64,000 bases of DNA from Cyathus striatus (GCA_025738555.1 JAOVFP010000018.1:744001-808000); one strand, 5' to 3'. Counted from the first letter of the stretch, positions 21,024 through 33,309 are shown. Program-made: numbers and translations. Notes: generated by a model from the letters alone, not told the origin.

Positions 21024-22940
21024 ATGAAGGACGCCACAAAAGCAATAAAAACCACTCGAATCCATAACAAAGACACATCGAAAGCCATAAAAAACACCAC
21101 CCAGACCAATAGAGCAATAATGGCTGAAGATAACTGTGCTCTAAATTGCGATGGAACGTTGAAGGATGCAAGTGAAATTCAATGGCATTACGACCCTGAT
21201 GACGAGATGCCTCTACCAAAGAATAACAAGAGAGCGAGAATAGAGGTGATGTATTATGCTTAGAGTGATGAATGTATTATTGAAGTCTTCATCTGGTACA
21301 GAAAAAGTTCTTAGATATCGAAGCGAAGGTGGCTTCTGACTCAGAGGGCGAAGAGGATGATGAGGATATGGATGGTGTGTATAATTCATTACCTGAATTC
21401 AAATTCTTTGGCTGAAATTGACTATTGTAGGATTTATCAATAATGAGGATCAGGATGAGGAAGATCCCAACACCTCTATAGCGCGACTGACACTCCAGCA
21501 TTCATTTTATGCACGCCTACAAAATGAAGACAAGAAACAGCACATTATGGATCACTTACGCTCAGGTGGAGGAGACCTCATGAGTTTACAAGCTGGACAA
21601 CACATTGATAATCACCGCGAACTTATCAGCAAAATTTTTGCAATGTATGTCGACTCAAGTTCCAGCTCATACATAGGTGCTGTTTTGCAAGCGAGCGGAA
21701 CTAGCTCTTCTTCTGCAATCAGCAAGCATAATATTCCTCAACGTGGCCGTAATACCAAGGACTGGCCCCTTTGGGATGTAGCGGTTAAGGTCAGTCAGTA
21801 CAATACGGATATGTCTGTGTTCTTATTTACATTTTATAGGATGGATCTGAGGAAGACGTGGTATTTTCCCTCAGCTTACATGGTGGCTCGAAGTACATTT
21901 GCAGCGCATTTTCATTATCAGTCATCCCTGGTCACGTTTATGTGGAGGCTAAATGTCTCGACGACGTTAAGACCAGCACCAGAATTTTGGTGGATGTATA
22001 TCAAAACAGTATCTGTGCGGCGCCAGCTACCACTTGGGATGTCTCCTTTTCAAAAATTGGAGAACGCTATATTCCATCCAAGAACACATGGGTCCGACTC
22101 AGAGGAAGGTATCAATACGACCTAGGTTTTATTACAGATGTCTGCAAGAAGACTTTCGAGATCGACGTTGTTCATATACCTTGAACAATGTATAGGAACT
22201 CCTCGAAATGAAAGCATGCATCTAGTTCATCAAATCTGAAACCACCTTGAGAGCTCTTTAATCCTGAAAAAGCATGAGAAACAAGCCCGAATACCTTTGA
22301 AGTTATTTTCAAAGATCAGAATAATCGAATTATTAAAGGATATAAGTTTAGGAAATCCTTCTACACACCAGATGGGTTCATGCTGCGTGAGCAACTCAAA
22401 TCGGGATGCCATTATCAGGTTGAAGCAACCTCTACGATCGATGAGCTACAGTCATTCAAGAGCTGTAGCCTAATTCCTAAAAAAATTTTGGAAGATACAA
22501 GGTGAGCTGTACTTTCAGCAATGATACATATAGGTGATCAAGTGAAGGTTGTCCTACAGCAGCCTAAGGTTTTGCTCGCCTTTGTAGAAGACATCTCAGA
22601 AGGAAACGCGACACTGAGACTCCTTGAATCCCCGACAATACTATTCGAATATCCAGTTATTCAACTCCAAAAATGCTTCAAAATTGGTGATGGCATTAGA
22701 GTGAAGTCTGGACATCTCAAAGGAATTGTCGTGATGGTATCCGATATACAGCCTTATGGGCAAATTGGCAAGGAGAAAGTTACCATCGTCACCTTTCCAA
22801 TAAAGGTAATTATAAACATTTTTGCAGTGACATGTTACTCAAACCATTTGAATAGGGGCATCATGAGTCAGTTCGCTCATCAGATTTGGATTTTTGTAGC
22901 GAAGTCCATAGAAGCCATACCTTTAAAGAGGAGAGTATGG
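21024..22940 (+). pseudogene. Spt5-like transcription elongation factor, 5' part (broken)
   Basis: Possible starts are ATG 21024 or 21120. Acidic exons (DSEGEEDDEDMD, then NNEDQDEEDP) match the N-terminal acidic region of Spt5. Across the intron at about 21790-21840 comes an NGN-like domain: EEDVVFSLS, YICSAFSLSVIPGHVYVEA. A KOW-like segment follows (NTWVRLRGRYQYDLGFITDV). Spt5 binds RNA polymerase II together with Spt4. In-frame TGA codons at 22182, 22209, 22248, 22275 and 22503 all fit former CGA. Another KOW-like part reads GDGIRVKSGHLKGIVVMV (about 22690-22740). The KDZ transposon interrupts the coding exon after 22940. Because of the stops, this is probably a dead paralogue, not the essential gene. 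Confidence 0.75.
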
Positions 22941-23125
22941 AGCTCTTTACACTTAGCCAGGTGTTCTGTACGGATCCGTGCGGATTACGCAGAATCCGTA
23001 CTTTTTGAAAATGGCTGGGCTATCACTATAATGAATGCGAAATTCCGTACGGATTCTGTACAGACTTTAAAATTCTGTACGGAATACGCAGAATTCCGTA
23101 ATCAAGACTTTATCGGAATCCGCAC
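22941..23125. repeat. Left terminal region of the KDZ element
   Basis: The end AGCTCTTTACACT is followed by several copies of a CTGTACGGATYCGYRCGGA-like motif in both orientations. Confidence 0.7.
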
Positions 23126-23179
23126 GGATCCTTACAGAACTTATCAATTATTTTTATTAATTATTTACATGAAAATGAA

Positions 23180-23265
23180 ATGCGCTGTGTGTGGTTTGAA
23201 CCCTCACTGTGCTCAATGATTTGTAATCAAATATGTCGCGCGCTAAACCATCTGAGCCAGCATAT
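23180..23265 (-). other. tRNA-like sequence inside the KDZ element
   Basis: On the minus strand an A-box-like TGGCTCAGATGGTTTAG is followed about 40 bases later by a B-box-like GGTTCAAACC. Stems are poor. It borders the GC-rich block and may be the head of a SINE. Confidence 0.35.
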
Positions 23266-23639
23266 GTTTCTTATCGTCGCATAACCGCCCATAACATGAC
23301 GCTTGTCCGGCTGTCGTTAACCGACACATACCCGGGTGACGCGTCACTAGCGCTCACTGCTCAGCGCTGTCAGCGCTTGGTCAGCGCCCTCTCATCTCAC
23401 TCCCACCACCTTCGCTCTCACCATCACCCTCGCTCCCACCATCACCTTCGCTCCCACCACCATCTTCGCTTCCACCACCGTCGCTCCCGCCGCCGCCTTC
23501 GCTCCCACCCCCTCATCTCACTCCCACCTCGTTCTTCATCCCTCCTTCGACGCCCTCCGACCGCTCTCCTCCACGCGTGAAGATGGCAACGACGCCGCTG
23601 GCAAGGAGCGTGCCGTTCCCCCCCCCTCACCTGTCCTTG

Positions 23640-24560
23640 TCTCGCAAATGACGAGGAAGAACCCCGCACCTCGTCTCGCAAGTGACGAGGGTGCCGTTTC
23701 CCCTCCCCCCTCTCGTGTCCTCGTCTCGCAAATGACGAGGACGAACCCTCGCACCTCGTCTTGCAAGTGACGAGGGTGCTTTCCTCCTCCCCCCTCTCGT
23801 CCTCGTCTCGCAAATGACGAGGACGAACCCTCGCACCTCGTCTTGCAAGTGACGAGGGTGCTTTCCTCCTCCCCTCTCGTCCTCGTCTCGCAAATGACGA
23901 GGACGAACCCCTGCACCTCGTCTTGCAAGTGACGAGGGTGCCGTTTCCTCTCCCCCCTCTCGCGTCCTCGTCTCGCAAATGACGAGGACGAACCCTCGCA
24001 CCTCGTCTTGCAAGTGACGAGGGTGCTTTCCTCCTCCCCCCTCTCGTCCTCGTCTCGCAAATGATGAGGACGAACCCCTGCACCTCGTCTTGCAAGTGAC
24101 GAGGGTGCCGTTCCCCCTCCCCCTCTCGTCCTCGTCTCGCAAATGACGAGGACGAACCCCTGCACCTCGTCTTGCAAGTGACGAGGGTGCTGTTCCTCCC
24201 CTCCCCTGCCTCCTCGTCTCGCAAGCGACGAGGAAGATCATCCTTCCCTCTGCCTCCTCGTCTCGCAAATGACGAGGACGAACCCTCGCACCTCGTCTTG
24301 CAAGTGACGAGGGTGCTTTCCTCCTCCCCCCTCTCGTCCTCGTCTCGCAAATGATGAGGACGAACCCCTGCACCTCGTCTTGCAAGTGACGAGGGTGCCG
24401 TTCCCCCTCCCCCCTCTCGTCCTCGTCTCGCAAATGACGAGGACGAACCCCTGCACCTCGTCTTGCAAGTGACGAGGGTGCTGTTCCTCCCCTCCCCTGC
24501 CTCCTCGTCTCGCAAGCGACGAGGAAGATCATCCTTCCCTCTGCCTCCTCGTCTTGGGGG
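23640..24560. repeat. GC-rich minisatellite, about 80-base units
   Basis: About ten units with TCGTCTCGCAAATGACGAGG and CTCGTCTTGCAAGTGACGAG, each a small hairpin (CCTCGTC...GACGAGG). Its composition is very unlike the AT-rich rest of the element. Open frames on the minus strand (to 24991) are by-products. Confidence 0.85.
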
Positions 24561-25135
24561 AGGGGAAGGGAGAGCGACAGAAGAAGATAGCGGGGGAAGG
24601 GGAGGGGAGAGTGACGGAAGAAGATAGCGGGGGAAGGGGAGGGGAGGGAAGAACGACGGAAGGGGTGGGGAGGGGAGAGATAGCGGTGGAAGGGGATAGC
24701 GGGGGAAGGGAAGGGGAGGGGAGAGCGAGGGGAGGGAAGGGACAGCGGAGGGAGGGGATGGCGACGGAAGGGGAGGGGACGGGAGAGTGACGGAAGGGGA
24801 AGGGGAAGGGGAGGGGGCGAGGGGAGGGGACACTCGCCTTCGATATGCGCTTGCCCCCGTATCTTCACCTTCAACGCCCCCCCCCCTCGATGTGCGCCCG
24901 CTGCCTGTGTACCACCACTATCACCCCTCAACGCGCGCTTCCATGCGCGTACCCCATTGTCACCCCCTTCAACGCCTTCCCCCATCGTCACTCCCCTTCA
25001 ACGCCCTCCCCCATCGCTACGCCCCCCTTCAACACCCACTCGACGCGCGCCTGCCATGCGCGTACCCCACTACCACCCTCAACGCATACGCCCACCCGCG
25101 CACACGCGTCGTCACCCCATCTGCCATTAACCGAT
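24561..25135. repeat. G-rich then C-rich low-complexity block
   Basis: 24561-24830 is built of GGGGAAGGGGAGGGG-like runs; 24840-25130 switches to C-rich sequence with CAACGCCC motifs. No gene. Confidence 0.7.
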
Positions 25136-25699
25136 ATTAGTATATGCTAGAGTAGATTACAGTATTCACGTAGTAGTCATGTACCCTGTAGATACTAAAA
25201 TAATATAAACATTTATAACATTCATTCAGATGCACTAAGTACATTCAGAATGGGGAGTAGTGAACTATATCCTATGATATGAATATGCAGCCACAATAAA
25301 ATGATCTCACATTGAACCATGTAATCGCTTATGTTACATTACAGTATGTTTGTTATCACATAAGATCTCATGTATCAATAAATTGCGACACCTAAGCGAT
25401 CTCACATTCAATTGAATTCTGAGCTCAATGATCTTGTGATCGCTTACAATACACTACAGCATGCTTGATATCATGTTTTATGAATAACTCAACGCGCTAA
25501 TCTGCCATACTTATTTATAAATGAGTTGTAAGGTCACGGACACAGGATTAATAATAAATGGTGTGAACGACACATGTATTTAGGTCTCTGCATGCCACAT
25601 GCACCTTTCTCCTCTCAACCACCATTTTTGTTACACATCGCTACACATCACTACAGATCTACACACATCAGCACTTACCAATCCTCTCTACTACACAAT
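25136..25699. other. Upstream region of the first KDZ gene
   Basis: AT-rich, presumably promoter and 5' untranslated region; no specific motif was recognised. Confidence 0.4.
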
Positions 25700-27923
25700 A
25701 TGCCACCTCGCAGATCCACTCGCAACAAATCCACTAGTGATAGTGCTAATAACCCACCAGCCCCAGCAAAGCCTCGCAAGCGTGCTATTTCTTCAACAGA
25801 TCCTACTATGCAACCAGATAAAAAAAAGGGTGAAAAGGCAAATAAGGTGGATGAAGGACTTGGAGAAGAGACTGATACTACAAAGAAGAGGGGGAAAAAG
25901 GGAAAAGGACGGTGTGTGATAACTTACTTATGAAGAAATTTTTAACTCAATTTTTATTTATTAGTAAAACAGCAATGCAGCGCATTGCAGAAGACTTGAA
26001 AGCTACTTCACCAGTGACATTGACTAGTGCTGAACAGAACATTATCGAGGATGGCACTTCTGTTGCACCCCCTAAGCACATCCGTGATGCTGTCATAAGC
26101 TTAGTTCCAGCTCCTAAGCCTTCAGGTACCACAAGTGGTCGTATTCGGCGCCCTGAGCCACACTATATTGAGAGTACTGAGGATGAGGACAGCAATAGTA
26201 ACTCTAATAAAGAAGATACTAATGAAAGTGACACTGGTGAAAACAATGCCAGTAAAAGTAATGCTAGTGAAAGTAATGCTGATGAAAGTAATGCTGGTGA
26301 AAGTGATGCTGGTGAACAAAGTGAACAGGACACTGGGAACCAAAATATTGGAGATAATGCTCATGCAGAGGGCACAGATAATAGCAAAAGTCAGGACCTT
26401 GAGAGTATTTGCAACAATAGCAGAAATATTGATCACAATCAGGACAATGAGAATGGTCAGAAACAAAGTGAAGAGCATACTCTTGACAAGAATAGTGGGG
26501 ATACAGATACTGCTGAAGTACAGACCAGTGAGAACACTCATAATCAGAGAGGAGAGAACCCCCATTCTGAAATAGATGTTCATATGACATCTCCACCAAG
26601 GAAAGGAGTTATTTTCAATAAGAGCACTGAGGGTACTACTTGCATCCAAAGCAATGAGAATAATGATGTACATATGAGTAGTGAGATTCAGCAGAGCAAA
26701 GGAAATTATATAGGTGATACCCACATGGCATCACCACCAAGAAATGAGGTCTATAATTTACAGGGATCCTCTCGTGTTACTGGTAAGTTTTTTTTTCTGT
26801 TATAAGGAGAATAATAAATTTTAACATGCTACTAAGGTGGATTTATGCGTCATCGTGCTCAAGGAAATGTATATAATAATGCTGACTTTGAGAACATTGA
26901 GGAGCAGCCAACCTATCTAGAACATATAAAGGGAACTGTATACTTATATATTTCAAATGCTGATCCAACATATCTCCAAGTATCAAACATGAAGTCAATG
27001 ACATTTATCAAGGTTTCTGTTTCAGTAAATTCTATGCAACCCATTCTGAAAGGGTTGGCTAAGAAATATAGCCCTATTGCTGAATCTGAACAGTGGTTCT
27101 TTATTGTTGATAATGATAGTCCAAGTTGGCGCCTTTTAGGTAGCTATGATTGTGCTATTGAGGACAATGAAGAGTTTACATGGATTCAGAAAGAACAATA
27201 TATTTTGCATGTTTTATGTGTAAGTGTATTTGATCTGCATTTATACAATCTTGAACTCATAAATATAATTAGTCTTCATTTCGTGTTTCAGCTAGGCATG
27301 ACTCAATGTCAGCTACAGCTCCATCTCGATCTGTATCACTTTCTATCCAAAGCAGATCTGTGTCTATGGTGCCGTCTATTGTAACAGAAGCAAATGTAGA
27401 GTCTCAGACAATTACTGCCAGACTTGGCATTCATTCTGATGATCTTAATCGCACTTATGAGGATGGAGTAAGAGGTCAATACCAGAAGTACATGGTTACT
27501 CTTAAGTATTTGGATAAATATAACACAATGATAAAGGACAATGAATGGGAAGGAAAACACCTTAAGAAAAAAGAAATTATAGATATTTTTCTTTCCTATT
27601 CATATTTTCAGTCCAATCATACCAAGCTTTTCACTAAGCTCTCTAATTATCCTCTTTTGTTGGAGTGGATGAAAGGAGAGAGTGATGCCCCATCAGACTT
27701 GAAGGCATGGGGATATGAAAAGACACAGAGATATACATTTGAGGATCTTAAAACATTTTATGAGAATGGAGGGACACTTGATCCAGATAAAGCAGTAAGA
27801 AAGAATGCTAAGGCAAAGGGAAAATATAAAATGGAGAAAAGAGAGAAGTATAATAAAGATGAGGAGGATGAGGATGAGGAGGATTGTGAGGATGATGAGA
27901 ATGATGAGAATGATGAGAATGAT

Positions 27924-27955
<32 letters not shown>

Positions 27956-28097
27956 AACAGTGAAGAGAAAGAAGAAGAATGATAAAATAAAGGAGAAGGG
28001 GAAAGGAAAACAGAGTGAGAAAGAGAAGGGAAAGAGTAAAGGTAAAGGAAAGACTTTAGAAGTTAAGAAGACAAATAAGAAGAAAGCTAAAGAGTAA
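25700..28097 (+). CDS. First gene of the KDZ element, accessory protein of unknown function
   Basis: Four exons fit: 25700-25911, 25965-26782, 26837-27217, 27292-28097 (TAA). All junctions keep the frame. The product is about 730 residues. The N-terminus is basic (PPRRSTRNK). A long Asn/Ser/Glu-rich disordered region follows with ASESNAD-like repeats. Next is a compact middle with hydrophobic pattern (YLYISNADPTYL, WRLLGSYD), then a helical part (LKYLDKYNTMIKDNEW). The tail is strongly acidic then Lys-rich, likely nuclear. No known domain was recognised. Its place directly upstream of the transposase, on the same strand, suggests a partner for transposition. No stop was found, in contrast to the next gene. 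Confidence 0.6.
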
Positions 28098-28185
28098 GTT
28101 GATTTAGTTTTGAATGTCTGTTTGGTATACATTTCCAATCTTATCAATGTAGTATAAAATTTGAAATCTCTGTATTATATTTGAT

Positions 28186-30593
28186 ATGTCAAATCCTTAT
28201 GCATTTCCTCCTTCACAAGCAAAGTGTCCTGTATGGTTTTCTAAGTCTAAGTTCCATGCTAATGGAATTTATTCTCATGTTCACCATAATATTGACACTT
28301 AATAACTGGATACAATGTGGAAATAAAACTACAAATTTACACATTTGGATTATTTTAATAATGTTGCCAGGAGTTTCAGCAAACATGCAGCCCTTCCCTG
28401 ATATTCCATTTAAAACTTTCAGCAAATTTATTAGTAGCAATTATAGTTCTGAAATTTCCTTGTCAACAGCTTTGGCAATACTTTTTACAGTCACACATAA
28501 TTGTGACTTATTAAGTCTTCATGCAAGGCAATTCAATCCTAGGTATCCAGAGGAAAACAATGTACAAATGACTGCTTGGATGCTCACTTTATCTAGAGCA
28601 TTGCAAGTTCATCTTGGAGAGAGATGTAACAAATTATTTAAAGATGAGCCTAATGATGAAAGGGATACAGTTTTAGCATTGAGCTTAGATAGCTTGATGA
28701 AAACTCTAAAACTTAATCCAATTGGATCATCTGGAAGATTTAAAGGAAATTTAAAAGTAGTATCTCATAAAGAGATTTCACCCTCATTTGTTATTTGCCC
28801 TGTAACTGCTGTATGTGTAACAAATACATGCCCCTCATTAGCATTGCACTTATCAACAACTGCAAGGGATATACCTTCAGTTACATTAATTCGGGTACTG
28901 AAACTGTAAAAAATGTTCAAGTACTTACCGGAATATGCAACAGATGCAAAACACAATACTCTGCTGACAGAGAGAAGGTTTCAATTCCAAATAAAAAAAA
29001 TACCAGAGTGTACCTTAATTCTGCAAAGTATGTGAAGATAGGACAGTCACTGTGGGTGGACAGAACATTTTCAAATGCAGCTGTAAATGCAATTTATAGT
29101 TTTCATGCATCAGCTGCTGCTTATACAGAATTTTGGAACAATAGCTTTTCTGATGAACAGAGTATCACTCGCAGACAAATTTGGCAAGCATTTATTCAAG
29201 AAACTGTTAGAGCTTTGGCCTCTTCAAGAGACATAAATTTGGAAGTAGAAGATGGTCTCTCAATTGATAATCTTACACGTGAAGCATTTTCTTTACTTGG
29301 TGATAAAGGAATTATTTGATCTGCAGATAAGCACACATGTTCTGAGTGCACACATGCTTATAGAAGCAAGTCCAATGCAATATCAGATGTTGACTCTGCT
29401 GGTGTGGTAGGAGTTGATGAAAACAGAGTAGTTCCTGATCTTGTACAATCTGAAAGTACACAGGAGGATATGAACTCAGTAAACATACAAAGAGCAGTAG
29501 AAGATATAGAAAATAATAATGCAACAACAAATGAGAATGAATATGCTCCAGTTAAAATGGTTGTATTAGATGGTATCATGATGGGTCCAACACATTGTGC
29601 ATTTGAAGGATGTACAAGTGAGTTACATAATGCACGTGGAGGAGTTTTCTGTGAAGTACATGAAGCCTTTTATGGTGCATGTTGTCGTGTTCAAGAGTGC
29701 ACTAACATGAAAAAGCAGGGTACTCAGGCATGTAATAATCACCAAGAGGAGTGGAAGAGATTTCAATCAACTCGTAATACTTCTCATCATGCTGGTGTAA
29801 GACGAATGCTTCAGCGTCCAGGAGAACAGCTCCCATGGAATACAGTTAGACCAAGAAATGTTCAGCCACATGATGAACAACAGTCACCAAATAATAAAGT
29901 AAAGAATTACTTTACTCCAGGTAAATTCTACTGTGTGGAAACAATATGTGCACCTTGTGGTGTTGTTATTGCCTGGACAAAATTTGAGGGAGCAGAATCA
30001 CCATCCAATATTATGAAATTTTTGGAGGAAGTATTTCCTACTGAAGAGTCCAGGCCAGATTATGTATGCATTGATAAGGCATGTCTGGTACTAAGATATC
30101 TTCTTAATGAAGCAAGAAGAGAGCAATGGGAAACCTGGAAAAAAACTACAAGATTTAGTGTAGATAGCTATCATTATACAAATCACAGAGTTAAAGACTT
30201 CCTCTGCAGAATATTCTGCAATCCAGCCCCACTAGATGGATCTGCTCCAAATCTGGTTGTAACTGATGTTGATAATAATGGAAATCCATATTTGAAAAGA
30301 GCTTTTAATACACAGGTAAGATACATATTATAATTGTTTCAAAATATTTTTAAAACTACTACTTGTTATAGGCATGTGAACAGCTCAATGCTTGGCTTGG
30401 TGGTTTTGAATCTACTTTAAAAAAAATGACTCCAAGCAATTTTGATTGGTTTTTACATACCATGTTGTTTTATCACAGTAAGAATGTTATAAATAGGCAA
30501 GCAAGAAGAAGAAGACAAGAAGCTAATGGAATGGAAGTGGAAGAAGATGTGGCAGAGAATGATGACTTTCCAGCAGAAGATATTGTTCTCTAA
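28186..30593 (+). pseudogene. KDZ-type transposase with CxC5/CxC6-like cysteine clusters (damaged)
   Basis: The start is uncertain: ATG 28186 opens a short frame that stops at 28300; the conserved part begins about 28370. CxC5-like segment: a VICPVTAVCVTNTC cluster, ICNRCKTQYSADRE, YLNSAKYVKIGQSLWVDRTF, then HTCSECTHAY. CxC6-like segment: CAFEGCTSELHN, FCEVHEAFYGACC and GTQACNNHQEEW. The C-terminal transposase core has VDSYHYTNHRVKD, FCNPAPLDGSAPNLV, AFNTQ and, after a 56-base intron (30316-30371), ACEQLNAWLGGFE and NFDWFLHTMLFYH. These are hallmarks of Kyakuja-Dileera-Zisupton transposases. Damage: a one-base loss near 28892 shifts the frame between two conserved segments, and there is a TGA at 29317-29319. 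This copy is therefore probably inactive. Confidence 0.85.
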
Positions 30594-30808
30594 ATAACTA
30601 AACTCATGTATTTGTAATCACATCTGGTAGCACATACAGTACAGTTATGCTTCAGCTAATATTGTTTGGTTTGTTTAGAAAAGGGTTTGAGGTGTGGTAA
30701 AATGTGGTAGTGATGCACCAGAAAAGGTATCAGAAGATGTGGTAAAATAAATTGACATTTGAAGCTGGTAAAGTTCCATAAATGAAGAATTCTTCACAAA
30801 ATCTGTAA

Positions 30809-31103
30809 GGAATCCATCCATATTTGAAAAGAGTTTTTAATACACAGGTAAGAGCATATATAATAATGATATAAAATGTTTTAATAACTACTTCTTAATA
30901 ATAGACATGTGAACAGCTCAATGCTTGGCTTGGTGGCTTTGAATCCATTTAAAAAAAAAATGGCACCACATAACTTTGATTGGTTTCTGCATGCTATGTT
31001 ATTTTATCATGGCAAACATGTTATACAAAGGCAGGAAAAAAGAAAGAGACAGGAAGTTACTGATATTGAAGTGCAAAAATACATACATAGCTTCACATTT
31101 TAG
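30809..31103 (+). pseudogene. Duplicated 3' end of the KDZ transposase, with its intron
   Basis: A diverged copy of 30281-30520: a tail-end exon (CATATTTGAAAAGAG), the intron with GTAAGAGCAT, then a CEQLNAWLGGFE-coding segment. An expanded A run breaks the frame after it. The intron has been kept, so it was duplicated at DNA level. Confidence 0.8.
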
Positions 31104-31159
31104 CCAAGTATAGGTAGAAATGATTATGAACTAACAGTTTTTGTAGTGTTCATTGAGAT

Positions 31160-31388
31160 TTTAAACAGGAAAATTAAGGTATTAAACAGATCTTACAGAT
31201 TCTGCATAAATCTACACAGAATCCATGCAGAATATGTATGGAACATGCACAGAATTATCACCTATAATAATAAAAATAGCCACTATATAAATCCTGTAAG
31301 GTATCTATACAGGTCTGTACGGGTCTGTATGGATCCGCACGGAATCCACACAGATCCGTACAGACCTCTTGGGGGAGTGTAAATTACT
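31160..31388. repeat. Right terminal region of the KDZ element
   Basis: Inverted counterpart: copies of GGTCTGTACGGATCTGTG and AGTGTAAATTACT at the end. The two ends are imperfect, with small gaps. Confidence 0.7.
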
Positions 31389-32386
31389 GAGAGTATGGTG
31401 GATCATGAATATGAGGCCAGGATCATGCGAGAAGACCCATATAAATTTCTTTATGGCCAATATGCAGTGGTTAAATTTGGCGCTCATAAAGGGGATATGG
31501 GTATACTGAAGAGTGTGAATGCGGATGGGAAAGCCATTCTGGAAGTTCAGGCCCACTTAATAAGCTCCAACCATCAGGATGAAGTGTCAATAAAAGATTT
31601 ATATATTCCTGGGTAATTATAGATAAAATTATGACTTTCTGCTCCTGAAAACTAATAATATACTGTAGGCATTACGACACGTTCCCAGAAATTTTCAAGG
31701 GACTTAATATAGTTGGAGATTCATCATCGTCAATGAATATATGTCCTACGCCTCAATGGGAAAATGATTTTGGGACTGGGTCCCATATGCCTGCTTGGAA
31801 TCCCAGCTCAAGGACCCTGCAAGTAAGTATTTATATTTAAATGTGATATATGTGTTTAATTAAATACTGCTTAGATATCAAATGCCGCAGCTGCTGAATT
31901 TATCGTGTATCCGCATCACAGTCAGTCAGTTTTAGTTGTAGTATTGGCATATACTGATAACAGTAATTATAGTTCCAGAGAACGAAGAATCAACTGGCCA
32001 CTTGGAACCCTCTGGTCCTCTTCCACCATCTATGCAAACTTTTGTTATAGGTGAAGGCTCTTCAGTACATCCAAATTTCATAAATGAATTCAATGGTGTG
32101 TATTGTTATTCCTCATAAATATTTCCCTAATATATTTACAACTTTACAGATCATTGGATCAAACAGCTTGTCGATAGTGACAGTTTGTTTCTGAGTAAAA
32201 ATTATCTCAATGTGATTATTTCGGGCTCCCAACCAACTATGGCTAGCTCTGGATTTGAAAATGGGAGGTATGAAAACTGCACTTGTTTTTGCATCAAAGT
32301 CGTTAATAGTGATCAATCGATCCAAGTGCAATTAACTGGTAATATTGTAATTTCAGTACCGGCTAAATATGTCCATAGGGTTCCCC
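31389..32386 (+). pseudogene. Spt5-like gene, middle part
   Basis: The frame re-enters at the duplicate GAGAGTATGG (31389-31398) and continues with a KOW-like segment: YGQYAVVKFGAHKGDMGIL. A short intron follows from about 31613 (donor GTAATT) to the TAG before GCATTACGAC. Further exons carry Pro/Ser-rich sequence (TPQWENDFGTGSHMPAW), comparable to the C-terminal repeats of Spt5. The last exon reads into VPAKYVHRV, where fold-back element 2 is inserted. No stops were seen in the exons of this part. Confidence 0.65.
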
Positions 32387-32519
32387 CATGAGTGTCAGCC
32401 AATATGATCATGAAAAGCCCTGGATTTTTTGATCACCATGATCATAAAAGCCAGGGCTTTTTTTGATCACCTGCTATCATATATTTACTAATGAATCTAT
32501 AGGGTTACTAATGAATGTA

Positions 32520-33300
32520 GTGGTGATCATAGGTGATCATAGGTTAGTTCAAGTGCATATTCACATACTATTACTACTAATAATTTCCAAGGTGATCATA
32601 GGTGATCATAGGCCATTTCAAGTGTGTATTCATATATTATTACTACTAATGATTTTAGAGGTGATCATAGGTGATCATAGGTTATTTCAAGCATGTATTA
32701 ACATATTATTACCACTAATGATTCTTAAGGTGATCAAAGGTGATCATAGGTCATTTCAAGTGTATATTCACATATTATTACTACTAATGATTTTGGAAGT
32801 GATCAAAGGTGATCATAGGTTATTTCAAGCATGTATTAACATATTATTACCACTAATGATTCTTAAGGTGATCAAAGGTGATCATAGGTCATTTCAAGTG
32901 TATATTCACATATTATTACTACTAATGATTTTGGAAGTGATCAAAGGTGATCATAGGTCATTTCAAGCATGTATTCACTTATTATTACTACTAATAATTC
33001 TGGAGGTGATTAAAGGTGATCATAGGTCATTTCAAACATGTATTCACATATTATTACTACTAATGATTCTAGAGGTGATCAAAGGTGATCATAGGTCATT
33101 TCAGACATGTATTCTCATATTAATACTACTAATGATTTTGGAGGTGATCAAAGGTGATCATAGGTCATTTCAAGCACATATTCACATATTATTACTACTA
33201 ATGATTCTGGAGATGATCAAAGGTGATCATAGGTGATTATTAAGCATTTCAAGGGTATATTGGCTTATTATTAGTACTAGTAAATGTAGAGATGATCATA
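32520..33300. repeat. Left long-period array of fold-back element 2
   Basis: About eleven units of roughly 69 bases: GGTGATCAAAGGTGATCATAGG followed by TCATTTCAAG and an AT-rich part with ATTATTACTACTAATG. Confidence 0.85.
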
Positions 33301-33309
33301 GGTGATCAA

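Larger units (their letters stand above)
22941..31388 (+). mobile_element. KDZ-type DNA transposon
   Basis: An 8,448-base element flanked by GAGAGTATGG (22931-22940 and 31389-31398). Imperfect terminal inverted repeats carry TTTACACT, then CTGTACGGATCYGTGYGGATT. It contains two plus-strand genes (25700-28097 and 28186-30593), a GC-rich minisatellite block and a duplicated 3' exon. The target duplication lies in a coding exon of the Spt5-like gene, and the frame rejoins across it. Confidence 0.85.

Noticed and set aside
23442..24991. Minus-strand frames of more than 450 codons
   Set aside because: Pure minisatellite translation (repeated ARRGARVRPRHLRDE), present in two frames at once.
545..29319. 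Reassignment of TGA to an amino acid
   Set aside because: The intact MFS and JmjC genes have no internal TGA, the Spt5-like gene itself ends with TGA, and LTR comparison shows the CpG decay that would create TGA from CGA.
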